Positions 9,348 to 17,761 of a stretch of DNA of 64,000 nucleotides are shown here, in pieces (position 1 is the stretch's first letter; each line of letters opens with the position of its first letter). The translations under genes were made by a program, and so were the position numbers. The DNA comes from Trichormus sp. M33_DOE_039. Its GTDB lineage: Bacteria > Cyanobacteriota > Cyanobacteriia > Cyanobacteriales > Nostocaceae. The DNA is taken from positions 1-64,000 of the forward strand of contig DVDT01000100.1 of NCBI GenBank assembly GCA_015296085.1, given 5' to 3'. The notes under the pieces are model-generated. The model made no database searches and had not been told where the DNA came from. It saw only the letters and a program-made list of their open reading frames with translations.

Positions 9348-10142
9348 ATGTGGTGTGGGTTCGGAAAATCAAGCATGATCATCGGTGCTGCTTGTTTAGT
9401 TACTGCTAGTGTAGTAATTTCAAACACCAGCTTTGCAGCTCGTCAACGTAACTATACACCCCAGGAATTTCGTGCTGTTTTGCGGGGATTAGGTTACAAC
9501 GTACAAGTTACAAATTCTCCATTGACTGACGCGGAAACAAAAAAAGCGATCAGTGAATTTCAAAAAGGTTATAAGTTAACTGTCGATGGCATAGCAGGGC
9601 CAAAAACCCAAGATTTTGCTGCTACTATCATGCAAGTTCTGCAAGGCAATTTAAATGCTGTACTTAAGCCCAAATCACCTCTGCCTCGTGACCAATTTTA
9701 CAGTTCACGTACAGAAGAGTTAGTCAAAGAGTATCAGAAAAAAAATCAACTACAAGAGACTGGTATTGCTAATTTGGCACTCCGCCAAAAATTAGATCAA
9801 GAAGCAAAAAACGTCATTAATCAACCTACTAATAAGCCAACACCAACACCAACAGCTAAACCTACAGCTACGCCAACATCCAAGCCATCACCAACGCCAA
9901 CAGCTAAACCTACAGCTACGCCAACATCCAAGCCATCACCAACGCCAACAGCTAAACCTACAGCTACGCCAACATCCAAGCCAACACCAACACCAACAGC
10001 TAAACCTACAGCTACACCAACATCCAAGCCATCACCAACGCCAACAGCTAAACCTACAGCGACACCATCCCCAACCCCAACAACTACACCTACATCTACA
10101 GCAACACCAACACCAACGGCTACACCTACATCTACGCCTTAA
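9348..10142 (+). CDS. Exported peptidoglycan-binding-domain protein with Pro/Thr repeat tail
   Basis: 264 residues. An N-terminal signal peptide (about 1-31, ending near TSFAA) is followed by two peptidoglycan-binding type-1 modules. The first carries AISEFQKGYKLTVDGIAGPKT (about 65-90); the second, around 125-150, has LVKEYQKKNQLQETGIA. From residue 164 to the end the protein is a 16-residue tandem repeat of PTPTAKPTATPTSKPS type, a likely extended, wall-spanning linker. No catalytic domain follows, so it probably binds or spans the wall rather than cutting it. TAAAGGA lies about 11 bases before the ATG. Confidence 0.85.
   Translation: MWCGFGKSSMIIGAACLVTASVVISNTSFAARQRNYTPQEFRAVLRGLGYNVQVTNSPLTDAETKKAISEFQKGYKLTVDGIAGPKTQDFAATIMQVLQGNLNAVLKPKSPLPRDQFYSSRTEELVKEYQKKNQLQETGIANLALRQKLDQEAKNVINQPTNKPTPTPTAKPTATPTSKPSPTPTAKPTATPTSKPSPTPTAKPTATPTSKPTPTPTAKPTATPTSKPSPTPTAKPTATPSPTPTTTPTSTATPTPTATPTSTP
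9838..10138 (+). repeat. 48-bp in-frame minisatellite encoding PTPTAKPTATPTSKPS
   Basis: A 48-base unit is repeated about four and a half times with a few silent or conservative changes (Ser/Thr, ACG/ACA). It then decays into shorter CCAACACCTACA-like units. Units are whole codons, so copy-number change keeps the frame. Confidence 0.85.
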
Positions 10143-10145
10143 TGA

Positions 10146-11039
10146 TCAGTTCATCTGATTTGGTTCTTCCATTGGTCTACCTTTGGGTGTAGGTAGAATG
10201 GGACGACGGTCATCATAAGGCATGGGAATGTACTGTACGGTAGGTCTTCCGCCTTGTGGTTGTGGATACAAATCCATAAGTTCGTATATGGGACGGGGCA
10301 GTCCGACAGTGACGGGCAGCCCCATTTCTGTAGCTTCTTCGACGGTTATGGGGTAGTCGTGGGTAACGCGTCCAGTAGTTAAAGCTTCGATTATGGATTC
10401 GATATTTTCAGGCTGAACTTTTTGTTTGGGTATATTATCTTTTAACAGAGTCCGCACAAAGCGTTGTACTTGCTGAATAGCTTTGTTGGCTAGGTCTGCC
10501 ATAATTAAGGTTTGGTCGTCAATTTCACTGATGGGTTTATCTTGCACGACTTTAAGAATACTGGCGGCTGGGTAGTTACCAAGTTGGGGATCAACAGGCC
10601 CTAACACAGCATTAGCATCCATAACGATTTCATCGGCCGCGAGAGCCAGCATTGTGCCACCACTCATGGCATAGTGAGGTACAAAGACAGTTACTTTGGC
10701 GGTGTGACGAATTAATGCTCTAGCAATTTGTTCGGTAGCGAGTACTAAACCTCCTGGAGTATGTAAAATTAGGTCGATGGGAACGTCTGGGGGTGTGAGG
10801 CGAATAGCCCGCAGGATTTGTTCCGAGTCTTCGATAGTAATGTAACGTGATAGGGGAATACCCAATAAACTGATAGACTCTTGGCGGTGTATTAATAAAA
10901 TTACACGGCTTTTGCGTCCTTGTTGAAATTCTTGGAGGGCGCGGAAACGCTGATATTCGGTTTGGCGTTTTTGCCAGATGGGTTGTAGGGAAGAGAGAAG
11001 CAGGAAAATCCAGAATAAATCACCAATACCAAAGCCCAT
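10146..11039 (-). CDS. ClpP-fold serine protease of the SDH/DUF114 family, membrane anchored
   Basis: 297 residues. One N-terminal hydrophobic segment (about 5-22) is followed by a basic stretch, then a Clp/crotonase-fold domain with DLILHTPGGLVLATEQIA and, near residue 125, YAMSGGTMLAL carrying the probable nucleophilic Ser. Next comes DANAVLGPVDPQLG. These motifs match the serine dehydrogenase proteinase family. It probably acts in or near the membrane on membrane or misfolded proteins. It is convergent with the peptidoglycan-binding gene, 3 bases apart, so the two mRNAs overlap. Substrate unknown. Confidence 0.85.
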   Translation of the reverse strand: MGFGIGDLFWIFLLLSSLQPIWQKRQTEYQRFRALQEFQQGRKSRVILLIHRQESISLLGIPLSRYITIEDSEQILRAIRLTPPDVPIDLILHTPGGLVLATEQIARALIRHTAKVTVFVPHYAMSGGTMLALAADEIVMDANAVLGPVDPQLGNYPAASILKVVQDKPISEIDDQTLIMADLANKAIQQVQRFVRTLLKDNIPKQKVQPENIESIIEALTTGRVTHDYPITVEEATEMGLPVTVGLPRPIYELMDLYPQPQGGRPTVQYIPMPYDDRRPILPTPKGRPMEEPNQMN

Positions 11040-11119
11040 AGTTAGTTCAAAATTAAAGTTTAGTCATAATTTTGACAAATTTCGGGCGATCGCATTTCTA
11101 TCTACAGGTTAATCTCTCA

Positions 11120-11384
11120 TTAAACCAACTCATCAGGATTTACACCCAATTGTCGTAAGCGTTCTGCCAGTTGTTCAGCTTTTCTCTTGGCTTGTTCTGC
11201 TTCTTGTTTAGCTGCAACAACTTCTTCTGTAGGCTCAGGAATCAATTCACCAGTTAAGGTGAGCCAACGTAACCATAACCTAATTAATACCTCGGAATAC
11301 TCCTTGCCAGACACCTAAACTTAAATCTAACTCTGGCATGAGTACGCGTCCGTCAGTTAAATTTATTGCTTCATAGTAGTCAGT
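11120..11384 (-). pseudogene. Frameshifted C-terminal remnant of a Uma2 (DUF820) gene
   Basis: Reading leftward from 11384, one frame gives YYEAINLTDGRVLMPELD then LGVWQGVFRGIN and a stop near 11288. The typical Uma2 tail resumes in another frame as LRWLTLTGELIPEPTEE and ends in a coiled-coil AEQLAERLRQLGV (stop at 11120). The first half of the gene is missing: this tail starts right after the stop of the next Uma2 copy. So it is a frameshifted, 5'-truncated copy, probably left by a deletion between tandem paralogues. Confidence 0.7.
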
Positions 11385-12098
11385 CTAATCTTCTGGCTCA
11401 ATTCCGGCGGCGCGTAGTTGTGCTGCTAGTCTTTCGGCGCGTTGGCGTTCTTGTTCGGCTAACTCTGAACCCCATAGTAGTAGTTGTCCGCTTTCATCCC
11501 ACCAGCGTAACCAATTCCCTGTGCGATTTTCTCGCTTACCTTGCCATACACCAAGGTAAAGATTCATTTCAGCTATCCAGTGATGTTAGTTTTCGTTGGG
11601 GGTTTGTGGGCTGTACCTACCTGTCTTCTGATCTAGGCGATATACCTCTAACTCCCCAGTATTGGGTTCAAAGACAGCGTAATTCGGTACTTTTAAAACA
11701 CATTCATAAAAAAACCATTTACCAGGGGGGTAAGTAGGTTTACTAGAATATTCACTCCCATCTGTGTCAGATAAAAATTCGATGACAATTACGGGGATGT
11801 CTCCCTCTAGTTGTAGGGTGTAACTGCGGGTGACTTCTTCTCTACTGATTGTGATGTTGGGAATATATGCCCAATCTGGGGCTTTAACAACAGTTTTGCC
11901 ATTTAATGTGGCACAAATGCCGTAATTTGTAGGCGTTATTAGGGCGTTAGGTGGCAATTTACCCGCTAATTCTAAACCTTGGGTGAGTGCTGCGGCGAGA
12001 AATGGTTGGTTGATGTTGTCCGCTGGTTCATCTGGTAGTTTGTAATCTTCGGGTAGCTTTTCCCAAGATATTTGGTAGTTGGGGGTGATGACCGTCAT
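11385..12098 (-). pseudogene. Uma2 (DUF820) nuclease-fold gene split by an in-frame stop
   Basis: From ATG 12098 the frame encodes a Uma2 domain (VKAPDWAYIPN near residue 75, VIVIEFLSDTDG near 105) and stops with TAA at 11586. Reading straight through that single codon in the same frame gives HHWIAEMNLYLGVWQGKREN and a normal Uma2 coiled-coil tail (AERLAAQLRAAGIEPED), ending at TAG 11385. A one-base change in an otherwise intact gene of about 237 codons is the simplest reading. The catalytic half could still be made. Function of the family: PD-(D/E)XK fold, putative endonuclease. Confidence 0.75.
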
Positions 12099-12199
12099 AT
12101 TTAAGAGTGTGGGGGTGTAGGGGTGTAGCTGAGGTTTCACGGGATCTGGAAGACCCCTCTCCAAACCTCTCCCCTACAAAGAGAGAGGCTTTAATTTTT

Positions 12200-12224
12200 C
12201 CCCCTTCCCTACCAGGGAAGGGGG
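12200..12224. repeat. C/G-rich 11-bp palindrome in a repeat-rich gap
   Basis: CCCCCTTCCCT at 12200-12210 pairs exactly with 12214-12224. It is embedded in a CCCCTCTCCAAACC/AGGGGGTTAGG-type stretch (12150-12240), a dispersed repeat commonly seen in cyanobacteria. It lies downstream of radA and upstream of the Uma2 gene, so it might also terminate radA transcription. Confidence 0.6.
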
Positions 12225-12307
12225 TTAGGGGGTTAGGTTTCACGTTACCTTGTCCACATAATATGAAAAGTCAGAGGGCTGTAGGGGAAGAAAACAGTCA
12301 ACAAATT

Positions 12308-13840
12308 TTACTCTTCCTCTATCTCTAAGTCTTCTGCTGTCAATTCTTGATGGGGAATGGCGGCAATGATGGCATCTATGACTTTGGAGACTGGTACAAT
12401 TTCGATGTCGAAGTTGGGAAATTTTTGACCTTTGGGGACGATCGCTCGTTTAAATCCTAGTTTAGCGGCTTCTTTCAGGCGCAGTTCCATCTGGGAAACG
12501 GCGCGTACTTGTCCACCTAAGCCGACTTCACCGATTAATACTGTACCTGGATCTACTATGCGATCGCGGAAACTGGCAACTATAGCAATGGCGATTCCTA
12601 AATCTACGGCTGGTTCTCCCACGTTTAACCCCCCAGCCGAAGCGACATAGGAATCTAATTTAGACATGGGTATGCCGACACGCTTTTCTAGAACGGCGAG
12701 AATCTGCACTAGGCGGTTATAATCTATACCTGTGCCGGCGCGGCGGGGTGAGGGGTAACTGGTAGGACTGACTAAGGCTTGTAGTTCAACTACAATCGGG
12801 CGTGTCCCTTCACAAGCTACTACAATGGCTGTGCCTGGTGCGGGGTCGTCACGGTTGCCTAAAAATAACTCACTGGGGTTAGGGACTTCCCGGAGTCCGT
12901 TTTCCACCATTTCAAAAATACCGATTTCGTGAGTTGCACCGAAGCGGTTTTTGACTGTACGTAACAAACGATGGGAGGCAAAGCGATCGCCTTCAAAATA
13001 CAGTACCGTATCTACTAAGTGTTCTAAAACTTTCGGCCCAGCGATCGCACCTTCTTTGGTGACGTGTCCCACAATTAACATTGTAATATCTTCGTGTTTT
13101 GCCACCTTCATCAAGGCGGCGGTACATTCCCTTACCTGTGCAACTGAACCAGGTGCAGAAGTCAGTGCTGGAAAAAACACAGTTTGAATACTATCAATTA
13201 CCGCGACATTGGGCTTAAGCGAATCAACTTCCCGCAAAATTTCTTCCAAATCTGTTTCTGGGAGGACGTATAAATCTGCGCCTACAGCTTGAGATATTGT
13301 TAATGGTGGTGTCTTTTCTGACTCTTCTTCCTGATCATCCATCTGATCATCTCCCACAACACTTAGGGTTTTTGCTACACCTAAGCGAGAAGCTCTTAAC
13401 TTTACTTGTTGTCCTGATTCTTCCCCAGTTACATAGAGAATTCGATATCTCTGCGCCAGTTGATTTGATACTTGTAGTAATAGAGTAGATTTACCAATGC
13501 CAGGATCACCCCCAATCAAAACCATTGAACCCGGAACCACGCCACCACCAAGCACCCGATCCAATTCTCCATAACCAGACTCCCAACGAGCAATTTGGCG
13601 ATCGGTAATTTGGTCAAATGTTAAGGAAGATCTGGGTTTTGCTGGCTTGTTCGCAGGCTTTCCGTTCCCTTGAGTTGCGTGCCAACCACTGACACCCCGA
13701 CTGGGTATATCTACAGAAGACTGAATACTAATCTGCTCTTCGAGGGAGTTGTAAGTACCACAAGCTGGACACTTACCAAACCACTGGGGAGACTCTGCAC
13801 CGCATTCGTTACAAATATAAATGGTTTTTGGCTTTGGCAT
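12308..13840 (-). CDS. radA: DNA repair protein RadA (Sms)
   Basis: 510 residues, usual length slightly extended. An N-terminal C4 zinc finger (Cys10, Cys13, Cys24, Cys27) comes first. A RecA-like ATPase core follows with Walker A GGDPGIGKST near residue 110 and the RadA-specific KNRFGATHEIG motif near 300. The C-terminal half is a Lon-protease-like fold. RadA is a branch-migration helicase acting in recombinational repair. An acidic insert (DDQEEESEKTPP) near 170 is unusual. Divergent from rpaB, with a 177-base shared promoter region. Confidence 0.97.
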   Translation of the reverse strand: MPKPKTIYICNECGAESPQWFGKCPACGTYNSLEEQISIQSSVDIPSRGVSGWHATQGNGKPANKPAKPRSSLTFDQITDRQIARWESGYGELDRVLGGGVVPGSMVLIGGDPGIGKSTLLLQVSNQLAQRYRILYVTGEESGQQVKLRASRLGVAKTLSVVGDDQMDDQEEESEKTPPLTISQAVGADLYVLPETDLEEILREVDSLKPNVAVIDSIQTVFFPALTSAPGSVAQVRECTAALMKVAKHEDITMLIVGHVTKEGAIAGPKVLEHLVDTVLYFEGDRFASHRLLRTVKNRFGATHEIGIFEMVENGLREVPNPSELFLGNRDDPAPGTAIVVACEGTRPIVVELQALVSPTSYPSPRRAGTGIDYNRLVQILAVLEKRVGIPMSKLDSYVASAGGLNVGEPAVDLGIAIAIVASFRDRIVDPGTVLIGEVGLGGQVRAVSQMELRLKEAAKLGFKRAIVPKGQKFPNFDIEIVPVSKVIDAIIAAIPHQELTAEDLEIEEE

Positions 13841-14017
13841 TCTTAAATCTTAAATATTATTAAATATCTTAATTTTTCCTTAATTTTTGGTCTAATTAAA
13901 AATCCAATTAATAGAGGGATTTACAGCTTTTTCCAAATCATTTGTGAGAATGATATCTTAATATTATGGTATTAAAAATTAATCATGAAAAATTTTAGTT
14001 AAGGAGCATTGAGAAAC

Positions 14018-14746
14018 TTGGAAAGTCATAAAGAAAAAATTCTGGTAGTAGACGATGAAGCCAGTATTCGCCGGATTTTGGAAACGCGTCTGTCGATGAT
14101 TGGCTACGATGTAGTCACAGCCGGTGATGGAGAAGAAGCATTAGAAACTTTTCGTAAAGCTGATCCTGACTTGGTAGTTTTGGATGTGATGATGCCAAAG
14201 CTAGATGGTTACGGTGTTTGCCAAGAGTTACGTAAAGAATCAGACGTACCCATTATTATGCTAACAGCTTTAGGTGATGTAGCCGATCGCATCACTGGTT
14301 TAGAATTGGGTGCTGACGACTATGTAGTTAAACCATTCTCCCCCAAAGAACTAGAAGCGCGAATTCGCTCAGTATTACGACGAGTAGACAAAACTGGCGC
14401 ATCGGGGATTCCTAGTTCGGGAGTTATTCATGTAGGTAACATCAAAATTGATACTAACAAACGCCAAGTCTACAAAGGCGATGAGCGTATCAGATTAACA
14501 GGAATGGAATTTAGCCTTTTAGAATTGCTGGTCAGTCGTTCTGGAGAAGCCTTTTCCCGTTCCGAAATTTTGCAAGAAGTTTGGGGATATACACCAGAAC
14601 GCCACGTAGATACTCGCGTAGTCGATGTCCATATTTCCCGCTTACGGGCAAAATTAGAAGATGACCCCAGTAACCCAGAGTTGATTCTCACAGCACGCGG
14701 TACTGGTTATCTGTTTCAACGCATAATTGAACCCGGAGAGGAATAG
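14018..14746 (+). CDS. rpaB: OmpR-family response regulator RpaB (ycf27)
   Basis: Receiver domain with the acidic pocket VVDDEA, phospho-acceptor Asp56 in LVVLDVMMPKLDG, and KPFSPKELEARI. A winged-helix DNA-binding domain follows (VVDVHISRLRAKLEDDP, TARGTGYLF). The near-complete family match identifies RpaB, the essential cyanobacterial regulator of high-light and photosystem genes. The open frame begins at a TTG at 14009 only 2 bases from the AAGGAG. The TTG at 14018 sits about 11 bases from it and gives the usual 242 residues, so I use 14018. Both starts are TTG; no ATG is available. Confidence 0.95.
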   Translation: MESHKEKILVVDDEASIRRILETRLSMIGYDVVTAGDGEEALETFRKADPDLVVLDVMMPKLDGYGVCQELRKESDVPIIMLTALGDVADRITGLELGADDYVVKPFSPKELEARIRSVLRRVDKTGASGIPSSGVIHVGNIKIDTNKRQVYKGDERIRLTGMEFSLLELLVSRSGEAFSRSEILQEVWGYTPERHVDTRVVDVHISRLRAKLEDDPSNPELILTARGTGYLFQRIIEPGEE

Positions 14747-14893
14747 GGAGGGAGTGGGAAAGTAGGGGATGCAGGGGGAGCAATGCGGTCTTGGGCTTTG
14801 CCCAAGTAGAGCAATTGCGGAGATGCAGGGGAAGACAAAAGAATTTAGCCTCTATGCCAAGCCCTATTCCCAATAACTATTGACTCTAGACTA

Positions 14894-15544
14894 ATGACTA
14901 AATCCGATCCCAATCGAGTTGTACGGCGCATACCCTTAGTAGTTGGGGGGTTAGGTGCTGTACTTTTGCTGATTAACCGTTTATTGACACCAGAATTGAC
15001 AGACTCTCAGGCACGGGGCGATGTTTTGGGTGTAATTTTGAGTGCTGTTCTGATTTTAACTGGTTTAATTTGGCAACAAGTGCAGCCGCGATCGCCTGAT
15101 GCTGTAGAACTGGTTGGTGAAGAAGGCTTTGTGTTAGCAGATGATTTACCAGAAGCCGTGAAAACAGAATTAGCCTGGGCATCACATTTACTTTTAACTA
15201 ATACAGTGACGCGATCGCTCATAGTTTTCTATCAAGGCAAAATTTTGTTACGTCGCGGCATTCTGGGAAATAAATCCGAAGTAGTCCCAGGTGCAATTGT
15301 CAAACGGGTTTTGGAAAAACAGCAGCCCGTTTATTTGGTAGCATTAAATGTCTATCCAGGACGCATTGAATTTGATTATTTGCCAGAAAATACCCAAGGA
15401 GTAATTTGCCAACCAATTGGCAATCAAGGAGTCTTGATTTTAGGAGCAAATGCACCGAGAAGCTACACCAAACAAGATGAAAATTGGATAGCCGGAATTG
15501 CTGATAAATTAGCCGTAACTCTCGAAAAGCAGGAGCATAACTAG
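14894..15544 (+). CDS. Cofactor assembly of complex C subunit B (CCB2/CCB4-like)
   Basis: 216 residues with two hydrophobic segments (about 13-31 and 44-60), then a soluble domain of GAF-like character ending IAGIADKLAVTLEKQ. This arrangement matches the cyanobacterial relatives of CCB2/CCB4, which help attach haem c-i covalently to cytochrome b6 of the b6f complex. It follows rpaB by 147 bases with repeat-like sequence between, so co-transcription is uncertain. Assignment rests on remembered family sequence; no short catalytic motif can confirm it. Confidence 0.7.
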   Translation: MTKSDPNRVVRRIPLVVGGLGAVLLLINRLLTPELTDSQARGDVLGVILSAVLILTGLIWQQVQPRSPDAVELVGEEGFVLADDLPEAVKTELAWASHLLLTNTVTRSLIVFYQGKILLRRGILGNKSEVVPGAIVKRVLEKQQPVYLVALNVYPGRIEFDYLPENTQGVICQPIGNQGVLILGANAPRSYTKQDENWIAGIADKLAVTLEKQEHN

Positions 15545-15763
15545 GCTAAAGGCGAGATTCTAGAAAGAAACACAAGGGTAGCTAGAAAGAGAAAAGGACG
15601 CGCAGCCCACATAAAAAGCAATTTCAAATAATGACTATTCACGAAAATCAATTATTTATATGTTTGTCTCTAAAATTAAATAATACTTAAAGTGCTAAGA
15701 TATATAAAGAACAAATGACATACTGACAAGGTAATAGACAAACTCTTGTGAGGGAAAGTTTTC

Positions 15764-16270
15764 ATGAAATTGCAGTCAGTATCTGTCAGTATAGGTTTAG
15801 GTATTCTCAGTAACTTGTTGACAGTCAGTCCAAGTCTTATTTTCAATGCAACACAAGTCGTTGCTCAAGATTTAACGGCTACTTGTCCTCTTCCAACCGA
15901 AATAGCGGTCACTTTCCTTGATTCTAAATGTGAGGCTGTCACACTCAAGCAACCTCAAACCTTTTATCGTTACTATAGTAGCAATGACAATAAATATGGT
16001 AGATATCTCACAACTGACAAATATAAGACAAATGTAGACGTTATCAGGAATTTAGCCCTCAATCAAGCATGGGGGAATAAAGCCACTATCAGACTCAAAG
16101 TGACTTTACCGGCAGGAACAACAGTTTATCAAGGTATTGTTGCTCCTCAAACACCTACCTCATGTTATCCAGGTGGTGGTCAACAGACCTTTATTCAAGA
16201 CTCAAAAGATCCCAACATCAAGTGGTCTGAGGGCAAAAATCTCACTGTCAAAGATTTCTCTTGTCCTTAA
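15764..16270 (+). CDS. Secreted small protein with possible TNT/ADP-ribosyltransferase-like fold
   Basis: 168 residues. A signal peptide (about 1-35, ending VVAQ) precedes a compact domain with four or five Cys. The segment order FYRYYSS...YGRYLTT (about 67-86), VIRNLALN (about 95), LPAGTTVYQGIVAP (about 124-137) and CYPGGGQQTFI (about 144-154) parallels the RFGG...GRFLxP, RALPP, xVxxGPIAPWF and PGGGTQY blocks of TNT-type NAD glycohydrolases and related toxins. This is pattern resemblance by eye, not an alignment. It is followed after 5 bases by a small helical gene, a layout typical of toxin/immunity pairs. It could alternatively be a harmless exported protein. Confidence 0.55.
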   Translation: MKLQSVSVSIGLGILSNLLTVSPSLIFNATQVVAQDLTATCPLPTEIAVTFLDSKCEAVTLKQPQTFYRYYSSNDNKYGRYLTTDKYKTNVDVIRNLALNQAWGNKATIRLKVTLPAGTTVYQGIVAPQTPTSCYPGGGQQTFIQDSKDPNIKWSEGKNLTVKDFSCP

Positions 16271-16275
16271 AATTC

Positions 16276-16554
16276 ATGGAAACTCAAACAGAAGAATTTA
16301 TCAAGCTCATTAACCAATCAGTGGTTATTGCTGAACAGATGCGTAGTCAGTCTGGACAATCACAGCGTTTAAATAACGTGATTAGTGTTCTCCAATCTGT
16401 GAAAAACAAGGTGATGATTGGTGAGCTTGAACCATCAGAAGGAAATGCGACTCTTGGGTTAGCTCGTGAGGTTGCAGATTGGATTGAACCATTAGATGCG
16501 CCATTACTTAAAGCTGTAGGTGCGGTAGAAGCATATTACCAACAATACTTTTAA
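16276..16554 (+). CDS. Small helical protein, possible immunity or partner of the upstream secreted protein
   Basis: 92 residues from ATG 16276, 5 bases after the stop of the secreted gene; an upstream GTG-type extension (16261) would overlap it and is less likely. Sequence features: METQTEEFIKLINQSVVIAE at the start, a conserved-looking LGLAREVADWIEPLD, and the ending AVEAYYQQYF. All-helical, acidic, with no signal peptide, so cytoplasmic. Close spacing and opposite localisation fit an immunity protein for 15764-16270, but this is inference. Confidence 0.65.
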   Translation: METQTEEFIKLINQSVVIAEQMRSQSGQSQRLNNVISVLQSVKNKVMIGELEPSEGNATLGLAREVADWIEPLDAPLLKAVGAVEAYYQQYF

Positions 16555-16574
16555 CTTTACCCATAGCAGATTGT

Positions 16575-16639
16575 ATTGAATATTATCGTTGTTTAATTAC
16601 TAGAGTTAAATCGTAAGCAATCAGACGATAATATTCAAT
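16575..16639. repeat. 15-bp perfect inverted repeat with a 35-base loop
   Basis: ATTGAATATTATCGT (16575-16589) pairs exactly with 16625-16639. It begins about 20 bases after the stop at 16554 and is followed by ATTTAATTTG. It could be a terminator with a long loop, or a small mobile-type palindrome. Confidence 0.55.
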
Positions 16640-16699
16640 ATTTAATTTGTAAAAATTACCGTCAAATATAACTCTCAACCTCTCACCAAATCACAGATT

Positions 16700-17218
16700 A
16701 TGCAAATTATTTACTGGCTAATGATTGCCTTGATGATTGTAGGAATTATTGGTGCTGTAGTACCGGCAATCCCAGGAACTAGTTTAATTTTGGTAGCAGT
16801 GATTATTTGGGGAATAGTTAGTCACTCTTTCGTTGCGATCAAAATACCTTTAATTGTGACAGCTATTGTTTTAATTTTGAGTATTGGGGTTGATTTTTTA
16901 GCTGGTTATATAGGTGCGAAACAAGCAGGTGCTAGCAAGTGGGGGCAAATTGGCGCATTTGTGGGCTTTTTGCTAGGTTTTTTTGGATTGCTGCCAACTT
17001 TACCAATAGGTGGGCCTCTGCTGGGTATTCTATTTGGCCCTTTGTTGGGTGCGATTATTGCTGAGTATATTTACTGTCGGCAACTAGGCTTGGCAATTAA
17101 AGCTGGTGTCGGTATTGTCGTCGGTACAGTCTTAGGAAACTTGATTCAAGGATTGCTAGCGATCGCAGCAGTTGTAGTTTTCATCTGGACAACTTGGCCG
17201 CAAGTTTTTGGTAATTAA
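16700..17218 (+). CDS. DUF456 family membrane protein
   Basis: 172 residues, almost entirely hydrophobic with about five or six membrane segments. Glycine-rich turns include VVPAIPGTSLI near residue 22, DFLAGYIGAKQAGASKWG near 73 and PIGGPLLGILFGPLLGA near 105. This is the DUF456 pattern of paired helical hairpins with a small-residue-rich repeat. Its function is unknown. It stands alone with a 145-base spacer upstream. Confidence 0.88.
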   Translation: MQIIYWLMIALMIVGIIGAVVPAIPGTSLILVAVIIWGIVSHSFVAIKIPLIVTAIVLILSIGVDFLAGYIGAKQAGASKWGQIGAFVGFLLGFFGLLPTLPIGGPLLGILFGPLLGAIIAEYIYCRQLGLAIKAGVGIVVGTVLGNLIQGLLAIAAVVVFIWTTWPQVFGN

Positions 17219-17761
17219 AGTCCCTTTCAAATCAATATATCAGAAGACATAATTCATAAAACTATTAGGAATATTTCATTTAGTTTCTGTTACTTTCAGC
17301 AGAGAATAATCTGCCCATAGATTGTTTTCTAATCTACCTATAGAGAAAATCTAAACTTGACGAATATGAAGGTTTTATGGCTCACTTGCTGTGGCTTATA
17401 ACTTCATTTTGTGGAATCGTGACATTGGTCAGCTAGGTCAGACAGGGTAAATAAATCAAACACCTTTGAGCAACCATCCTCACCACGTTAACAACAAAAC
17501 AACAGGACATCAAAAGATAACGCCTACCGCCATAGCTATACAGTTTCACTTATTTCTGAAAAAGGCTAGCAGTAGCGCAAGAATTGATACTAAAGATGTC
17601 TACATCTTCCTTTATGTAAAAAACACATAATTCCTAGCCTGGTTTACGTAATTTTCAATAAAAACCCATTACGTAAGTAATTTTGTGGTGCTAGACTTTG
17701 TATTGAACTCACAGATTTCACTGGTATTTTTACCAATAACTACGTAATAACAGGAAAACAA
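17219..17761 (+). promoter_or_regulatory. Long leader region with three TACGTAA motifs
   Basis: This 543-base gap has no supported gene. TTACGTAA occurs at 17644-17651 and 17669-17676 (25 bases centre to centre), and TACGTAA at 17741-17747, just 14 bases before the ATG of the PEP-CTERM gene. Palindromes at that spacing suggest a regulator site, but no known box is identified. Confidence 0.35.

Noticed and set aside
9821-10027. Leftward frame made of VGVAVGLAVGVG repeats
   Set aside because: It is the complement of the Pro/Thr minisatellite in the peptidoglycan-binding gene.
9838-10138. CRISPR-like spaced repeats
   Set aside because: The units are contiguous, in frame and without spacers, so this is a coding minisatellite.
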